The position numbers and the translations under genes were made by a program. A stretch of 64,000 nt of DNA, from positions 434,001 through 498,000 of the forward strand of contig CP102272.1 in assembly GCA_025149125.1 (NCBI GenBank), read 5' to 3'. Under the pieces are notes generated by a model. The model saw only the letters and a program-made list of their open reading frames with translations. It was not told where the DNA came from and did not search any database. Shown piece by piece: positions 32,885 to 41,158 of the stretch. This DNA comes from [Clostridium] asparagiforme DSM 15981 (GTDB lineage Bacteria > Bacillota > Clostridia > Lachnospirales > Lachnospiraceae). The first letter of the stretch is position 1. The number at the start of each line of letters is the position of its first letter.

Positions 32885-34192
32885 TCAGATAACAATGTAG
32901 CCCATGACACAGCCGAAGGCGATCATCAGCAGTCCCACAATCCAAAGGGGGAAGAAGCTGAAGCGCATGTGCTCCTTTAAGGACAGACCGGAGACGGCCA
33001 GCCCCAGGTAGGTGGAGGCGATGACCGGCGCAAGGGTGAAACAGCTGTCCGCGCCGATTCCAAAGGCGATGGCCACGCTCTGAGCCGGGATGCCGTATTG
33101 GGAGCACACCTCGATGAGAACAGGCAGAATGCCGTAGTACAGCGGGTCGGGGGAAACGGCCAGTCCGATAAAGCCGCCGAAAAATGCGAACACCAGGTGC
33201 AGATGGGCGCATAAAAAGTCGGGCAGAATGTGGATGATCAGCTCGGCCATGGCCACGATCATTCCGGTGTTATTAAGCACACCCACCATCACGCCTGCGC
33301 TGAGCACGGTGGCAACCAGGGAGATGACCTTGGGGGCATGGGCGGCCAAGCGGGCCTCCTGGTCCTTTGGATTGGGGTAATTCACGGCCAGCGCCAGCAC
33401 GCAGCCCATCATGAAAATGGAGTAGTTGGGCAGGGATGTCTTAAACAGCAGCACGAACACGACAACGGTCAGGATTACATTATACCAGAGCAGCTTGGGG
33501 CGCTGCAAGGCCAAAACTTCCGGGTCAGCCGCTGTCTCTGCTGTTTCTCCGGCCGCCAGAACCGCCGCTTTACCGGCGCCCCGCCGCACTTCGATGCGGC
33601 TCATTACCACGGCCAGGCCTACGCAGCAGAACCATCCGAAAATCTGCATGGGCAGATAGGCGCGCCACAGCAGGCCGGAATCCATGGCCAGGGTGACCGA
33701 CTGGCGGTTCAGCACGCCGCCCCATGGCACCAGGTTCATTACCGTGATAACGGAACAGCAGACCGCCATGATGGCGGTGATGCGGATGTTCAGCTTTTTG
33801 CACAGCGGCAGCAGGGCGGGAATTGCGATCAGGTAGGTGGTGGGGCTGTTGCCGTCCAAGTGGCCCAGGGTGGCGATGAGGACCACCACCAGAAAAATTC
33901 CCAGTACATGCCCGTCGGCGATTCGGATCAGTTTCTGGACCAGCTTGTCAAACATGCCCACGTCGGTCATGATGCCGAAGTAGGTCACAACAAACACGAA
34001 CAGGGCCGCCATACTCCAGGTAGTGCTGACGCCGTCCTTGATAAAGCCGGCGATATCCGTCAGTCCGTAGCCGTTGATCACGGCCCCCAGAATGGGCAGT
34101 ACCACGAACAGGGTCATGGGGATGGCCTTCCCCTTTAAAAGAAAGAACATTAACAGGCCGATCATCACAAATCCGGTAATTGCTAGTAACAT
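32885..34192 (-). CDS. CitMHS-family citrate/organic-acid transporter
   Basis: A 435-residue, 11-12 helix secondary transporter. It resembles the CitMHS family, which takes up metal-citrate complexes with protons. The N-terminal half contains TLGHLDGNSPTTYLIAIPALLPLCKKL, matching the conserved D-G-x-x-T-T-Y block, and the C-terminal half contains SPDPLYYGILPVL and GIGADSCFTLAPVIAS. A hydrophilic loop (about residues 205-235) separates the halves. The substrate may be citrate or another tricarboxylate; this is inferred from family only. Hydrolase and regulator genes flank it closely (20 and 61 bases). Confidence 0.85.
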   Translation of the reverse strand: MLLAITGFVMIGLLMFFLLKGKAIPMTLFVVLPILGAVINGYGLTDIAGFIKDGVSTTWSMAALFVFVVTYFGIMTDVGMFDKLVQKLIRIADGHVLGIFLVVVLIATLGHLDGNSPTTYLIAIPALLPLCKKLNIRITAIMAVCCSVITVMNLVPWGGVLNRQSVTLAMDSGLLWRAYLPMQIFGWFCCVGLAVVMSRIEVRRGAGKAAVLAAGETAETAADPEVLALQRPKLLWYNVILTVVVFVLLFKTSLPNYSIFMMGCVLALAVNYPNPKDQEARLAAHAPKVISLVATVLSAGVMVGVLNNTGMIVAMAELIIHILPDFLCAHLHLVFAFFGGFIGLAVSPDPLYYGILPVLIEVCSQYGIPAQSVAIAFGIGADSCFTLAPVIASTYLGLAVSGLSLKEHMRFSFFPLWIVGLLMIAFGCVMGYIVI

Positions 34193-34212
34193 AAGTCCCC
34201 CTCCTTCATCAT

Positions 34213-35061
34213 TCAGTTGTTCATCAGTTCGTTTGCCTTGCGCACAAACCGCTTAAGGCACTGGTTGAATTTCTCCGCTTCGTATAAAAACATCAGGTGT
34301 CCGCTCTCGTAAAAGCAGTTGACCTCGCTGTAACCGCTGACCTCCCCCGCGAATTTTTCCACCATGTCCAGGCCGTAGGCCTCGGAGCTGGCCCCGAATA
34401 TGGATACAGGCACGGTGATTTCCTTCAGGTGCGTTACGTTGTCGGTGTGGCTGAAATCGTAGTGCAGCTCCAGGGCGCTCCAGGGCATGGTCTTCCTGCA
34501 CTCCTCGGTGATCCAGCGGCGGTCTTCCTCGCTCATGCCACCACGGTTGGAGATGCGGGCGATGAATTTGTCGTAGAATTCCTGGGGGTTATAGTAGAGC
34601 GGCATGTAGGTGTCAAACCAATTCTGGATGTTATAGTTTTGGCCACGGTGGTGGTTCCAGGATTCCCCGGAGAAGGGGAACAGGGAGCCGTCCATCATGA
34701 CCAGGCCGTTTAGGCGGTGCTGCCGGTGCTGGGAGGCGTAGGTCACGACCACGGAGGCGGCTAAGGACCAACCAAGGAGTACAACATGCTGCAGATCCAG
34801 GTGGTCGATCAGCTCCCGGATGTCCTGGGCGTGCCGTTTCAGGGTATTTCCCCCACAGGTTTTGGAGGAATAACCCTGCCCCCGGGGATCCATGGTGACT
34901 ACCCGGAATTCATCGGACAGCGCCAGGGCATTTTTCTCAAAAAATTTGGTGGTGCAGAGGAAACCGGGCACCATCAGGATGGGAAGGCCCTGGCCGACGT
35001 CCTCAAAATAGATGTGAGCGCCGTCGGAGGCGGTGAAAAAGTTGCGTTCTGTGATTGTCAT
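34213..35061 (-). CDS. Alpha/beta-fold hydrolase
   Basis: A 282-residue alpha/beta hydrolase. The oxyanion segment is PILMVPGFLCTTKFF, the nucleophile elbow GWSLAAS (Ser), the acid is expected in the VSIFGASSEAYGLD region, and the catalytic His lies in YESGHLMFLYEAEKFN. There is no signal peptide, so it is cytoplasmic. It probably hydrolyses an ester or C-C bond of the compound imported by the neighbouring CitMHS transporter, but the substrate is open. It is first in the operon; AGGAAAGGA lies upstream of the ATG, and the promoter is at 35100-35127. Confidence 0.88.
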   Translation of the reverse strand: MTITERNFFTASDGAHIYFEDVGQGLPILMVPGFLCTTKFFEKNALALSDEFRVVTMDPRGQGYSSKTCGGNTLKRHAQDIRELIDHLDLQHVVLLGWSLAASVVVTYASQHRQHRLNGLVMMDGSLFPFSGESWNHHRGQNYNIQNWFDTYMPLYYNPQEFYDKFIARISNRGGMSEEDRRWITEECRKTMPWSALELHYDFSHTDNVTHLKEITVPVSIFGASSEAYGLDMVEKFAGEVSGYSEVNCFYESGHLMFLYEAEKFNQCLKRFVRKANELMNN

Positions 35062-35099
35062 GTTTGTGATCCTTTCCTCGGCCGAATTACTGTACTTTT

Positions 35100-35133
35100 A
35101 TTATATAAAAATTGGGTTATAAATCAAATTTAT
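35100..35133 (-). promoter_or_regulatory. Promoter and LysR-type box of the hydrolase-CitMHS-LysR operon
   Basis: On the minus strand TTGATT (35127-35122), 16-base spacer, TATAAT (35105-35100). The palindrome ATAAATCAAATTTAT (35119-35133) overlaps the -35 box and has the T-N11-A form bound by LysR-type regulators. Confidence 0.6.
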
Positions 35134-35228
35134 AGATTTTATGAGAAATATAACAAAAAAGTAATAGAGGAGGAAGGAATGTGGGCGAAGATATGCGATT
35201 ACAGATAAAAAGGAAGCCAATCGATATA

Positions 35229-35267
35229 CAAAAATAGCGGAAGCCTGGTAAAATCAAGGCTTCCGCT
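35229..35267 (-). terminator. Terminator of tRNA-Gly
   Basis: AGCGGAAGCC (35236-35245) pairs perfectly with GGCTTCCGCT (35258-35267). On the minus strand ATTTTTG follows the stem. Confidence 0.9.
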
Positions 35268-35279
35268 ACAAATAAAAAA

Positions 35280-35351
35280 AGCGCGAGACGGGATTCGAAC
35301 CCGCGGCCCCCACCTTGGCAAGGTGGTGCTCCACCCCTGAGCCACTCGCGC
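35280..35351 (-). tRNA. tRNA-Gly (anticodon GCC)
   Basis: A 72-base cloverleaf on the minus strand. The acceptor GCGCGAG pairs with CTCGCGC, the anticodon stem is CCACC/GGTGG with loop TTGCCAA (anticodon GCC), and the T-arm carries GGTTCGAATCC. CCA is not encoded. A consensus promoter lies just upstream and a strong terminator downstream. Confidence 0.97.
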
Positions 35352-35381
35352 ATGAACAGTTGAACTCAACTGACGAAGGCT

Positions 35382-35410
35382 ATTATAATAAAAAACGGAG
35401 CGGATGTCAA
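35382..35410 (-). promoter_or_regulatory. Consensus promoter of tRNA-Gly(GCC)
   Basis: On the minus strand TTGACA (35410-35405), exactly 17 bases, TATAAT (35387-35382): a full consensus match, as expected for a stable-RNA gene. Confidence 0.9.
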
Positions 35411-35601
35411 GCCATATTGTTGAAAATTTTTCAAAAAATTACCGAAATTCTGCCGGGAGGGGGATTGGCGGGAAAACGGTGGGGCAAAGCTCCTGAGCTA
35501 GGATGGATTTTTCCTGTTCATACGCCGCGCTTTTTAGTATAATGGGGCTGAAGCGAAATTCCATCCAAACAGGCATCGGAGAGGGAAAGGCGGTTACGGG
35601 G

Positions 35602-37629
35602 ATGAAGGAGGGGGTTAAAAAGATTTTGCTGTGGAGTTTTACGCCGGATGATTGGCAGGTTTGCTGCAAGGTGCTGGACGATTTTTTTGCCGGGGAGGCG
35701 GTGGAGATCGAGAAGATGTCCTTTGTGACCCAGACCAGGGCGAATTACGACGATATCGATCTGGCGTTGGTGACGGCCAGCGAGTGGTATCATTTTGTGA
35801 AACAGCTGGTACCGGAGGGGGTTCCGGTGATCTGGATCAAGCATACCATTGACCAGGAGAATTTTGACAAGCTGTCCGCAGCGGCGCAGACGCAGAAGAT
35901 CAGCGTGGTGGCGGATACGCCCTTTTATGCGGAGCAGAGGCTCAGGATGCTGGTGGGACTGGGCCTGCGGGAGAATGCCCTGGAAATCTGGTATCCCGGT
36001 TTACCGGAAGATAAGCTGGGCCCTATTGTCCTGATCTTTGAGGAGGCGGGACTCACCTGGGAGCCGGACAGGGAGTACATCCATTTTTACGGGAGAGGTA
36101 TGATCAGCACGGAAACCCTGATTCAGATGGCGGCGGCTTTGAATATGCTTCATTTATTGGAAACGGATTTTTACCGGAAATACAACCGTTCCGTCAAGTA
36201 CGCCTCCCGTCAGATCAGCGACCTGATCGACATCGGGGATTACTACGCGGCGGCTCAGAAAAAGGTGGTCAACGGCCTGCTCTATTTTGTGCCCGACGGT
36301 CTGATCAGCCATTGCAATTTTAATGCGGCTGTGCTTTTGGGGATTTCTTCCAGCCAGATTATCGGAAAGACGCTGCCGGAGGTATTTCCCTTTTTGGGAG
36401 AGTGGATGGACCGGTTGGAGGAGTTCGGCGAGCGCGTGGTAAAGTTCGGCGGCCGGGAGCTGGTGTTCGACCTCTGGACCACCAGTACCCACGGTATCTA
36501 CGCGGGTTATATTTTGATCTCGGATTACAAGGCGGAAAAGGAGAAGGAGCTGCGCCTGAGAACACAGATGCTCAAAAAACGCCAGCACGCCAAATATACG
36601 GTTTACAATATCAAAGGCGAGAGCGAGGCGATCGAGCGCTGCCGGAAGACGGCCATGAAGTTTGCGCGCTCCAGAGCCAGCGTGCTCATAACCGGGGCCT
36701 CCGGAACCGGCAAGGAGCTGTTCGCCAGCGCCATCCACAACGCTTCCGCGCGCAGGGACGGACCGTTTGTGCCCATCAACTGCGGGGCTCTGGTGGAGTC
36801 GCTGCTGGAAAGCGAGCTGTTCGGATACGAGAGCGGGGCCTTTACAGGGGCGAAGAAGGAGGGCAAGCAGGGGCTGTTCGAGGTGGCCCACGGGGGCACT
36901 CTGTTTCTGGATGAGATCGGCGAGATGCCCCTGGGGCTTCAGGTAAAGCTGCTGCGGGCTCTCCAGGAGCGGGAGGTGGTCCGGGTGGGCGGCCACAATG
37001 TGATACCGGTGGACGTGCGGATCATCGCCGCTACCAACCGGGACTTGAGAACGCTTGTGAAGGAGGGAAAATTTCGCACGGACCTGTATTACCGGCTCAA
37101 TGTCCTGCCTCTGGAACTGCCGGGGTTAGATGAGCGCAGGGAGGACATTTTGCCGTTGTTTTACGACATCCGCAACGACGAGGGCTACTCCTTCGAACTG
37201 GATCGGGAAGCCAGGGCCTGCATTATGAGCCACAATTATGAGGGAAATGTGCGGGAGCTGCACAACTGCGTGGAGTATCTGGGGAGCTTGGAGCAGGATC
37301 TGGTGCGTTATGAGGACCTTCCCTCCTACATGAAGGAGGGGACGCACAGCTGCACCCGGGGGCGGGAACCGGCGTTGGGTACGGAGGGCCTTTCACGGGA
37401 GGCGGACCTGGTGTTGGGGGCGGTGCGCGCCCTTAAGGAACAGGGAAAGGCGGCCGGACGCCGCAGCATCTGCCTTTACCTGAGGGATCGGGGGGAGAAT
37501 TTGTCGGAGATGCGCATCCGAACGATTTTGGAGGAACTGAGCGGCAGCGGGGAGATTGGAGTGGGGAAGGGAAGAATGGGCGTTTGGATTAATCCCAATC
37601 GCAGGAATGATCCCATTAATCCCAAATAG
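35602..37629 (+). CDS. Sigma-54-dependent enhancer-binding transcriptional activator
   Basis: A 675-residue activator from the ATG at 35602; an in-frame upstream start would add 33 residues. Residues 1 to about 165 form a receiver- or PrpR_N-like sensing domain ([13 protein letters not shown]...). A PAS-like domain follows at about 205-290, then the AAA+ domain at about 335-575. The latter has Walker A GASGTGKE, the sigma-54 contact loop [12 protein letters not shown], Walker B LFLDEIGE and the arginine-rich [22 protein letters not shown]. The C-terminus is not the usual Fis-type helix-turn-helix but a winged-helix-like segment ending GRMGVWIN. A nested palindrome and a -24/-12 promoter lie directly downstream, so it should activate the permease/C-S-lyase operon. 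RpoN is encoded in the same window. Confidence 0.93.
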   Translation: MKEGVKKILLWSFTPDDWQVCCKVLDDFFAGEAVEIEKMSFVTQTRANYDDIDLALVTASEWYHFVKQLVPEGVPVIWIKHTIDQENFDKLSAAAQTQKISVVADTPFYAEQRLRMLVGLGLRENALEIWYPGLPEDKLGPIVLIFEEAGLTWEPDREYIHFYGRGMISTETLIQMAAALNMLHLLETDFYRKYNRSVKYASRQISDLIDIGDYYAAAQKKVVNGLLYFVPDGLISHCNFNAAVLLGISSSQIIGKTLPEVFPFLGEWMDRLEEFGERVVKFGGRELVFDLWTTSTHGIYAGYILISDYKAEKEKELRLRTQMLKKRQHAKYTVYNIKGESEAIERCRKTAMKFARSRASVLITGASGTGKELFASAIHNASARRDGPFVPINCGALVESLLESELFGYESGAFTGAKKEGKQGLFEVAHGGTLFLDEIGEMPLGLQVKLLRALQEREVVRVGGHNVIPVDVRIIAATNRDLRTLVKEGKFRTDLYYRLNVLPLELPGLDERREDILPLFYDIRNDEGYSFELDREARACIMSHNYEGNVRELHNCVEYLGSLEQDLVRYEDLPSYMKEGTHSCTRGREPALGTEGLSREADLVLGAVRALKEQGKAAGRRSICLYLRDRGENLSEMRIRTILEELSGSGEIGVGKGRMGVWINPNRRNDPINPK

Positions 37630-37645
37630 TGGGATTAAAATGGGA
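37611..37645. promoter_or_regulatory. Nested palindrome: candidate upstream activating sequence
   Basis: TAATCCCA-AATAG-TGGGATTA forms the inner palindrome, flanked by outer half-sites TCCCAT and ATGGGA. It overlaps the end of the activator gene and lies about 80 bases upstream of the -12 element. Two tandem copies of GTTGACGTGA follow at about 37650-37670. Confidence 0.7.
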
Positions 37646-37698
37646 TAAAGTTGACGTGATGTTGACGTGAAAATGGGGATAGAGAGCGGTTTAAAAGC

Positions 37699-37714
37699 TG
37701 GCACGTTTTTTGCT
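37699..37714 (+). promoter_or_regulatory. Sigma-54 (-24/-12) promoter
   Basis: TGGCACG-TTTT-TTGCT matches the RpoN consensus with correct GG-GC spacing. It lies 70 bases after the activator gene and about 240 bases before the permease ATG. Confidence 0.92.
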
Positions 37715-37724
37715 TTATATGATT

Positions 37725-37954
37725 GTATGAAAGCAAAACGGCCGGCTTTTTGTTGGATGCAAGGTGGTGTCCGCGCTGCCGGGGGTCATTCGCCGGTGGA
37801 ATGAGCCATGGGTAGGCGTGGGGCAGATTGCGTCAGAAGCGAAAACAGACATGAAAACTTTATTCCATTTCCGTGGATCCTGGAGAGTGGCCGGGCGACG
37901 AGCTCATCGCCTGACCTGCCCTCCACATCCGCAGGAAGCATAAGGAGGAACAAC
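37725..37954 (+). other. Long structured 5' leader of the sigma-54 operon
   Basis: About 230 bases lie between the predicted transcription start and the permease ATG. Local hairpins can be drawn (CATTC/GAATG near 37790; GGCGA/TCGCC near 37893-37912). No supported gene is present. It may be a regulatory leader, but it matches no riboswitch class that I recognise. Confidence 0.4.
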
Positions 37955-39304
37955 ATGAGTGCGGAAAGGCAAGAGAGCAAACTGATACGAAATCTGAGCT
38001 TTTGGGATTTGATGGCGATTTCGGTGGGCCAGATCATCGGCGCGGGAATCATGTCGTCCACTGGCGTGGCCATCGGCATGACGGGCACCGGCGTGGTGCT
38101 GGCGTTCCTGTTGTCCCCGGTGCTGACCATTATCAGCATTTTCCCGATTGCGATCCTGGGCGCAACAGTGCCCACCACAGGCGGCCCCTACCGCTATTGC
38201 AGCCGTCTGCTGGGAAAGACGCCCGGCATGATTTACCTGCTTTTACATATCACGATGAACGTGGGTCTGGCCCAGTATGCCCTGAGCTTTGCCTCGTATC
38301 TGGTCAGCATCACCACGGGACTGAACCAGCACATTGTGGGAATTGTAATTCTCACCTTCTTCTTTGTCACCAATCTGGTGGGAACTAAGTCTGCAGCCGC
38401 TTTGAACAAAATCATGAGCGTGGCCCTGATCGGCGGCCTGCTGCTGTTCATCGGTTTCGGCCTGCCAAAGGCGGATATCGCCTATGTGATTGAACCGTCC
38501 CACTTGTTCGCGCACGGGACATTTGCCTTTATCAGCACGCTGGCGCTGCTGAGCTCGGCCACGGCCGGCGCTCAGGTGGTGGCGGAGCTGGGAGGCGAGA
38601 CCAAGGACGCGGGACGGACCATCCCCAAGGCCATGGTGGCCTCCACCTTCGGAGTGGGCGTTTTCTACGTGCTGATCGCCCTGGTGGCGGCCGGCGTGCT
38701 GCCTATGGACCAGGTCGCCAACCAGCCTCTGACCCTGGTGGCCCGGGAGACCATGCCGGGCATCGCCTTCTATCTCTTTGTGATCGGCGCGGCTCTGGGC
38801 GCGACTGCCACCACTTTGAACGCCACCCTGTCCTGGGTGACCAAGCCGCTTCTTGTGGCCTGCGACGACGGCATGCTGCCAAAGTCTCTGGGAAATGTAA
38901 ATAAACACGGCGTGCCCTGGAAGCTTTTAACCCTGTTTTACCTGGTGGGCTTTATCCCGCTCGCCATGCAGTTGGATATCGCGTTTATCACCAAGTTTAC
39001 CACCGCAAACTCCCTGCTCTCCAAGCTGTTTGTGTGTTTCGCCCTGTTCTCGCTGGCTTCTAAGTCTGGGGACCTGCTGAAACGGTCCTCGATCAAATTG
39101 AGCCCCGCGGCGGCAAAGGGTATGGCGGTGCTGGGAATGATCGTACTCTGCGTGCTCAGCTCTTCCCTGCTGCTGAACCTGTCTATTATGGTGGTCGGCT
39201 TCCTGGTTGTGCTGGTTGCGGTGGTGTTGATCTACGTCCGCACCTATGCCAAAAATATTGAGATTGAGAATGACCTGCTGGTGGATTACACCAGCGAAAA
39301 ATAA
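37955..39304 (+). CDS. APC-family amino-acid permease
   Basis: A 449-residue, 12-helix permease of the amino acid-polyamine-organocation superfamily. TM1 has the unwound substrate-binding motif GQIIGAGIMSSTG, TM6 appears around TLALLSSATAGAQVVAELGGETKDAGRTIPKA, and the overall length is normal. It imports an amino acid; the adjacent C-S lyase suggests a sulfur amino acid (inference). The ATG at 37955 is preceded by ATAAGGAGG, while the longer frame upstream has no site. First gene of the sigma-54 operon. Confidence 0.92.
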   Translation: MSAERQESKLIRNLSFWDLMAISVGQIIGAGIMSSTGVAIGMTGTGVVLAFLLSPVLTIISIFPIAILGATVPTTGGPYRYCSRLLGKTPGMIYLLLHITMNVGLAQYALSFASYLVSITTGLNQHIVGIVILTFFFVTNLVGTKSAAALNKIMSVALIGGLLLFIGFGLPKADIAYVIEPSHLFAHGTFAFISTLALLSSATAGAQVVAELGGETKDAGRTIPKAMVASTFGVGVFYVLIALVAAGVLPMDQVANQPLTLVARETMPGIAFYLFVIGAALGATATTLNATLSWVTKPLLVACDDGMLPKSLGNVNKHGVPWKLLTLFYLVGFIPLAMQLDIAFITKFTTANSLLSKLFVCFALFSLASKSGDLLKRSSIKLSPAAAKGMAVLGMIVLCVLSSSLLLNLSIMVVGFLVVLVAVVLIYVRTYAKNIEIENDLLVDYTSEK

Positions 39305-39328
39305 TATGTCCAGAGGAGGATTTTGAAA

Positions 39329-40519
39329 ATGAAATATGATTTTACAACGGTTTATAAGCGCTATGGCTGCGGGTCCGGGAAGTGGGATGAGATGCAGCGG
39401 GAGAACCCCAATGTGGGGGAGGATGTGATTCCGTTTTCCGTTGCGGATATGGAATTTGTGGAAGCTCCGGAGATCGTGGAGGGGCTGAAAGCCTTTTTGG
39501 ATACCACGGTGCTGGGGTACGCCAACGCCACGGATTCGTACAAGGAAGCGGTGTGCGCCTGGATGAAGAGACGCCATAACTGGGATGCGAAGCCGGAGTG
39601 GATTCTTCCGTCCCACGGCGTGGTGGATGCATTTTTCTCCGCCATCAAGTGTTACACAAATGAGGGAGACGGCGTTATGCTGTTGACACCGGTGTATTAT
39701 CCAATGTATATTGGAATCAAGGTGAACAACCGTGTGCTGGTGGACTGCCCGCTGGTGGAGCGCGGCGATACATATGAGATCGATTTCGAGGATTTTGAGA
39801 AGAAGGCCAAGGACCCCAACACCAAGCTGTTCATCCTGTGCAGCCCCCACAACCCCTGCGGCCGCGTGTGGACTAAGGAAGAGCTGGAGCGTATCGGCCG
39901 GATCTGCAACGAGAACCACGTTCTGGTGGTGGACGACGAGATTCATCACGACCTGATCATGCCGGGCCATACGCATTATGTGTACGCCTCCCTTTCCACG
40001 GAAATGGAGCAGAACTGCCTGGTGCTGACCGCGCCCTCCAAGACCTTCAACCTGGCCGGACTGCAGACCTCCAATATTTTTGTTCCCAATGAAGCGCTCC
40101 GCAGGGAGATGGAAGCGTTCTTAAAGCGCGGCAGCGCCAACCCCAAGTGTAATATTCTGGGTTATAAGGCCTGCGAGATCGCTTACAGCAGCTGCGGGGA
40201 ATGGCTGGATGAGTGTATTCAGGTGATTGACGAGAACCGGCGGGTGATCACGGAGTTTATGGCGGAGAACTTCCCGCAGATCCGGGTGTGCGAGCTTCAG
40301 GCCACCTACCTGCTGTGGATGGACTGGAACGGGCTGGGGCTGGATTACAAGGAACTGGAGCGGATCAACCGCCAGGAGGCAGGGCTGTTCTACGACGAGG
40401 GCTATATTTTCGGAGCCCAGGGAGAAGGCTTTGAGCGCTGGAACCTGGCCTGCCCCACAAGCTATGTGGTGGCGGCGCTTAAGCGGATGAAAGAGGCTTA
40501 CGGCAAGTATGTGAAATGA
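39329..40519 (+). CDS. MalY/PatB-type PLP-dependent C-S lyase / aminotransferase
   Basis: A 396-residue fold-type I PLP enzyme of the MalY/PatB group, which mostly cleave cystathionine or cysteine to ammonia, pyruvate and a thiol. Visible features are the N-terminal PFSVADMEF, the PLP-contact segment LCSPHNPCGRVWTKEEL, VVDDEIHHDL, and the Schiff-base lysine in TAPSKTFNLAGLQ. The ATG at 39329 follows GAGGAGG; a TTG at 39323 is less likely. In the operon after an amino-acid permease and under a sigma-54 promoter it fits regulated breakdown of a sulfur amino acid as nutrient. Aminotransferase activity is the alternative. Confidence 0.92.
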   Translation: MKYDFTTVYKRYGCGSGKWDEMQRENPNVGEDVIPFSVADMEFVEAPEIVEGLKAFLDTTVLGYANATDSYKEAVCAWMKRRHNWDAKPEWILPSHGVVDAFFSAIKCYTNEGDGVMLLTPVYYPMYIGIKVNNRVLVDCPLVERGDTYEIDFEDFEKKAKDPNTKLFILCSPHNPCGRVWTKEELERIGRICNENHVLVVDDEIHHDLIMPGHTHYVYASLSTEMEQNCLVLTAPSKTFNLAGLQTSNIFVPNEALRREMEAFLKRGSANPKCNILGYKACEIAYSSCGEWLDECIQVIDENRRVITEFMAENFPQIRVCELQATYLLWMDWNGLGLDYKELERINRQEAGLFYDEGYIFGAQGEGFERWNLACPTSYVVAALKRMKEAYGKYVK

Positions 40520-40544
40520 TGAAGTGAAAGGAAGGCGGACTGTT

Positions 40545-41087
40545 ATGAAATTTGAAGTTGGAAAAAAGCTGGAACCATTTTGCTGCGATACCATCTGTCA
40601 GGATGGGGTCAGCGCAGAGGATTTGACGGAGGGGCTTCCCACCATGTTTCTCTTCCTGCGGTACTACGGCTGCCGCATCTGCCAGCTGGACCTGCGCGAT
40701 CTGGATCTGGGATATGAAGCGGTCCGCCGGGCCGGAGGACGGGTGGTGGCGGTTCTCCAGTCCAAACGGGAAATATTGGAGGCGGCGGCCGAGGAGAAGC
40801 CGTTCCCCTACACCGTGATCTGCGATCCGGACCAGAAGCTGTACAGACAGTTCGAAATTCTTCCCGCGGCCGATCGGGATGAGCTGAAGGGCGGCGACGC
40901 GCCCAAAAAGTCGGCAAGGGCGGTGGAAATGGGATTGGTGCACGGGGAATACGAGGGCAACGAGCTCCAGCTCCCCGCCGCAGTCCTGGTGGACGGGGAA
41001 ATGACGGTGCGCTACGCCCATTATGGGACGAACGCGGCGGATACTCCGCCGGTAGAGGAGATTGTGCGGTTGATAAAAGAATTGTAA
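40545..41087 (+). CDS. Peroxiredoxin-like thioredoxin-fold protein
   Basis: A 180-residue thioredoxin-fold protein of the AhpC/TSA-like group. The active-site region is FLRYYGCRICQLDL, giving a C43-x-x-C46 pair at the end of the first strand. AAVLVDGEMTVRYAHYGTNAAD forms the later strands near the C-terminus. No signal peptide is seen, so it is cytoplasmic. As last gene of the C-S-lyase operon it may handle thiol or sulfide-linked redox stress. AAAGGAAGG precedes the ATG at 40545. A strong terminator follows, after which a group II intron has inserted. Confidence 0.85.
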   Translation: MKFEVGKKLEPFCCDTICQDGVSAEDLTEGLPTMFLFLRYYGCRICQLDLRDLDLGYEAVRRAGGRVVAVLQSKREILEAAAEEKPFPYTVICDPDQKLYRQFEILPAADRDELKGGDAPKKSARAVEMGLVHGEYEGNELQLPAAVLVDGEMTVRYAHYGTNAADTPPVEEIVRLIKEL

Positions 41088-41110
41088 AAAAATGTAAATC
41101 GGGTTTTGGA

Positions 41111-41154
41111 AAAACGGCTCCGCGTGTCTGGGAACAGACTTGCGGGGCCGTTTT
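41111..41154 (+). terminator. Terminator of the sigma-54 operon; intron insertion target
   Basis: AAAACGGCTCCGC (41111-41123) pairs with GCGGGGCCGTTTT (41142-41154), with an inner GTCT/AGAC hairpin. The intron begins 4 bases after the T-run. Confidence 0.9.
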
Positions 41155-41158
41155 CGAT

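Noticed and set aside
33230..34138. Plus-strand open frame of 302 codons opposite the CitMHS gene
   Set aside because: Extreme His/Gln/Gly content and position antisense to transmembrane segments show it is a shadow frame.
35503..35601. Upstream start extending the sigma-54 activator by 33 residues
   Set aside because: The added stretch crosses a probable -10 element (TATAAT at about 35538) and lacks a ribosome-binding site or domain match.
37699..37720. Ordinary sigma-A promoter for the permease operon
   Set aside because: No -35/-10 pair with proper spacing was found here, whereas the -24/-12 match is near perfect and an activator gene lies next to it.
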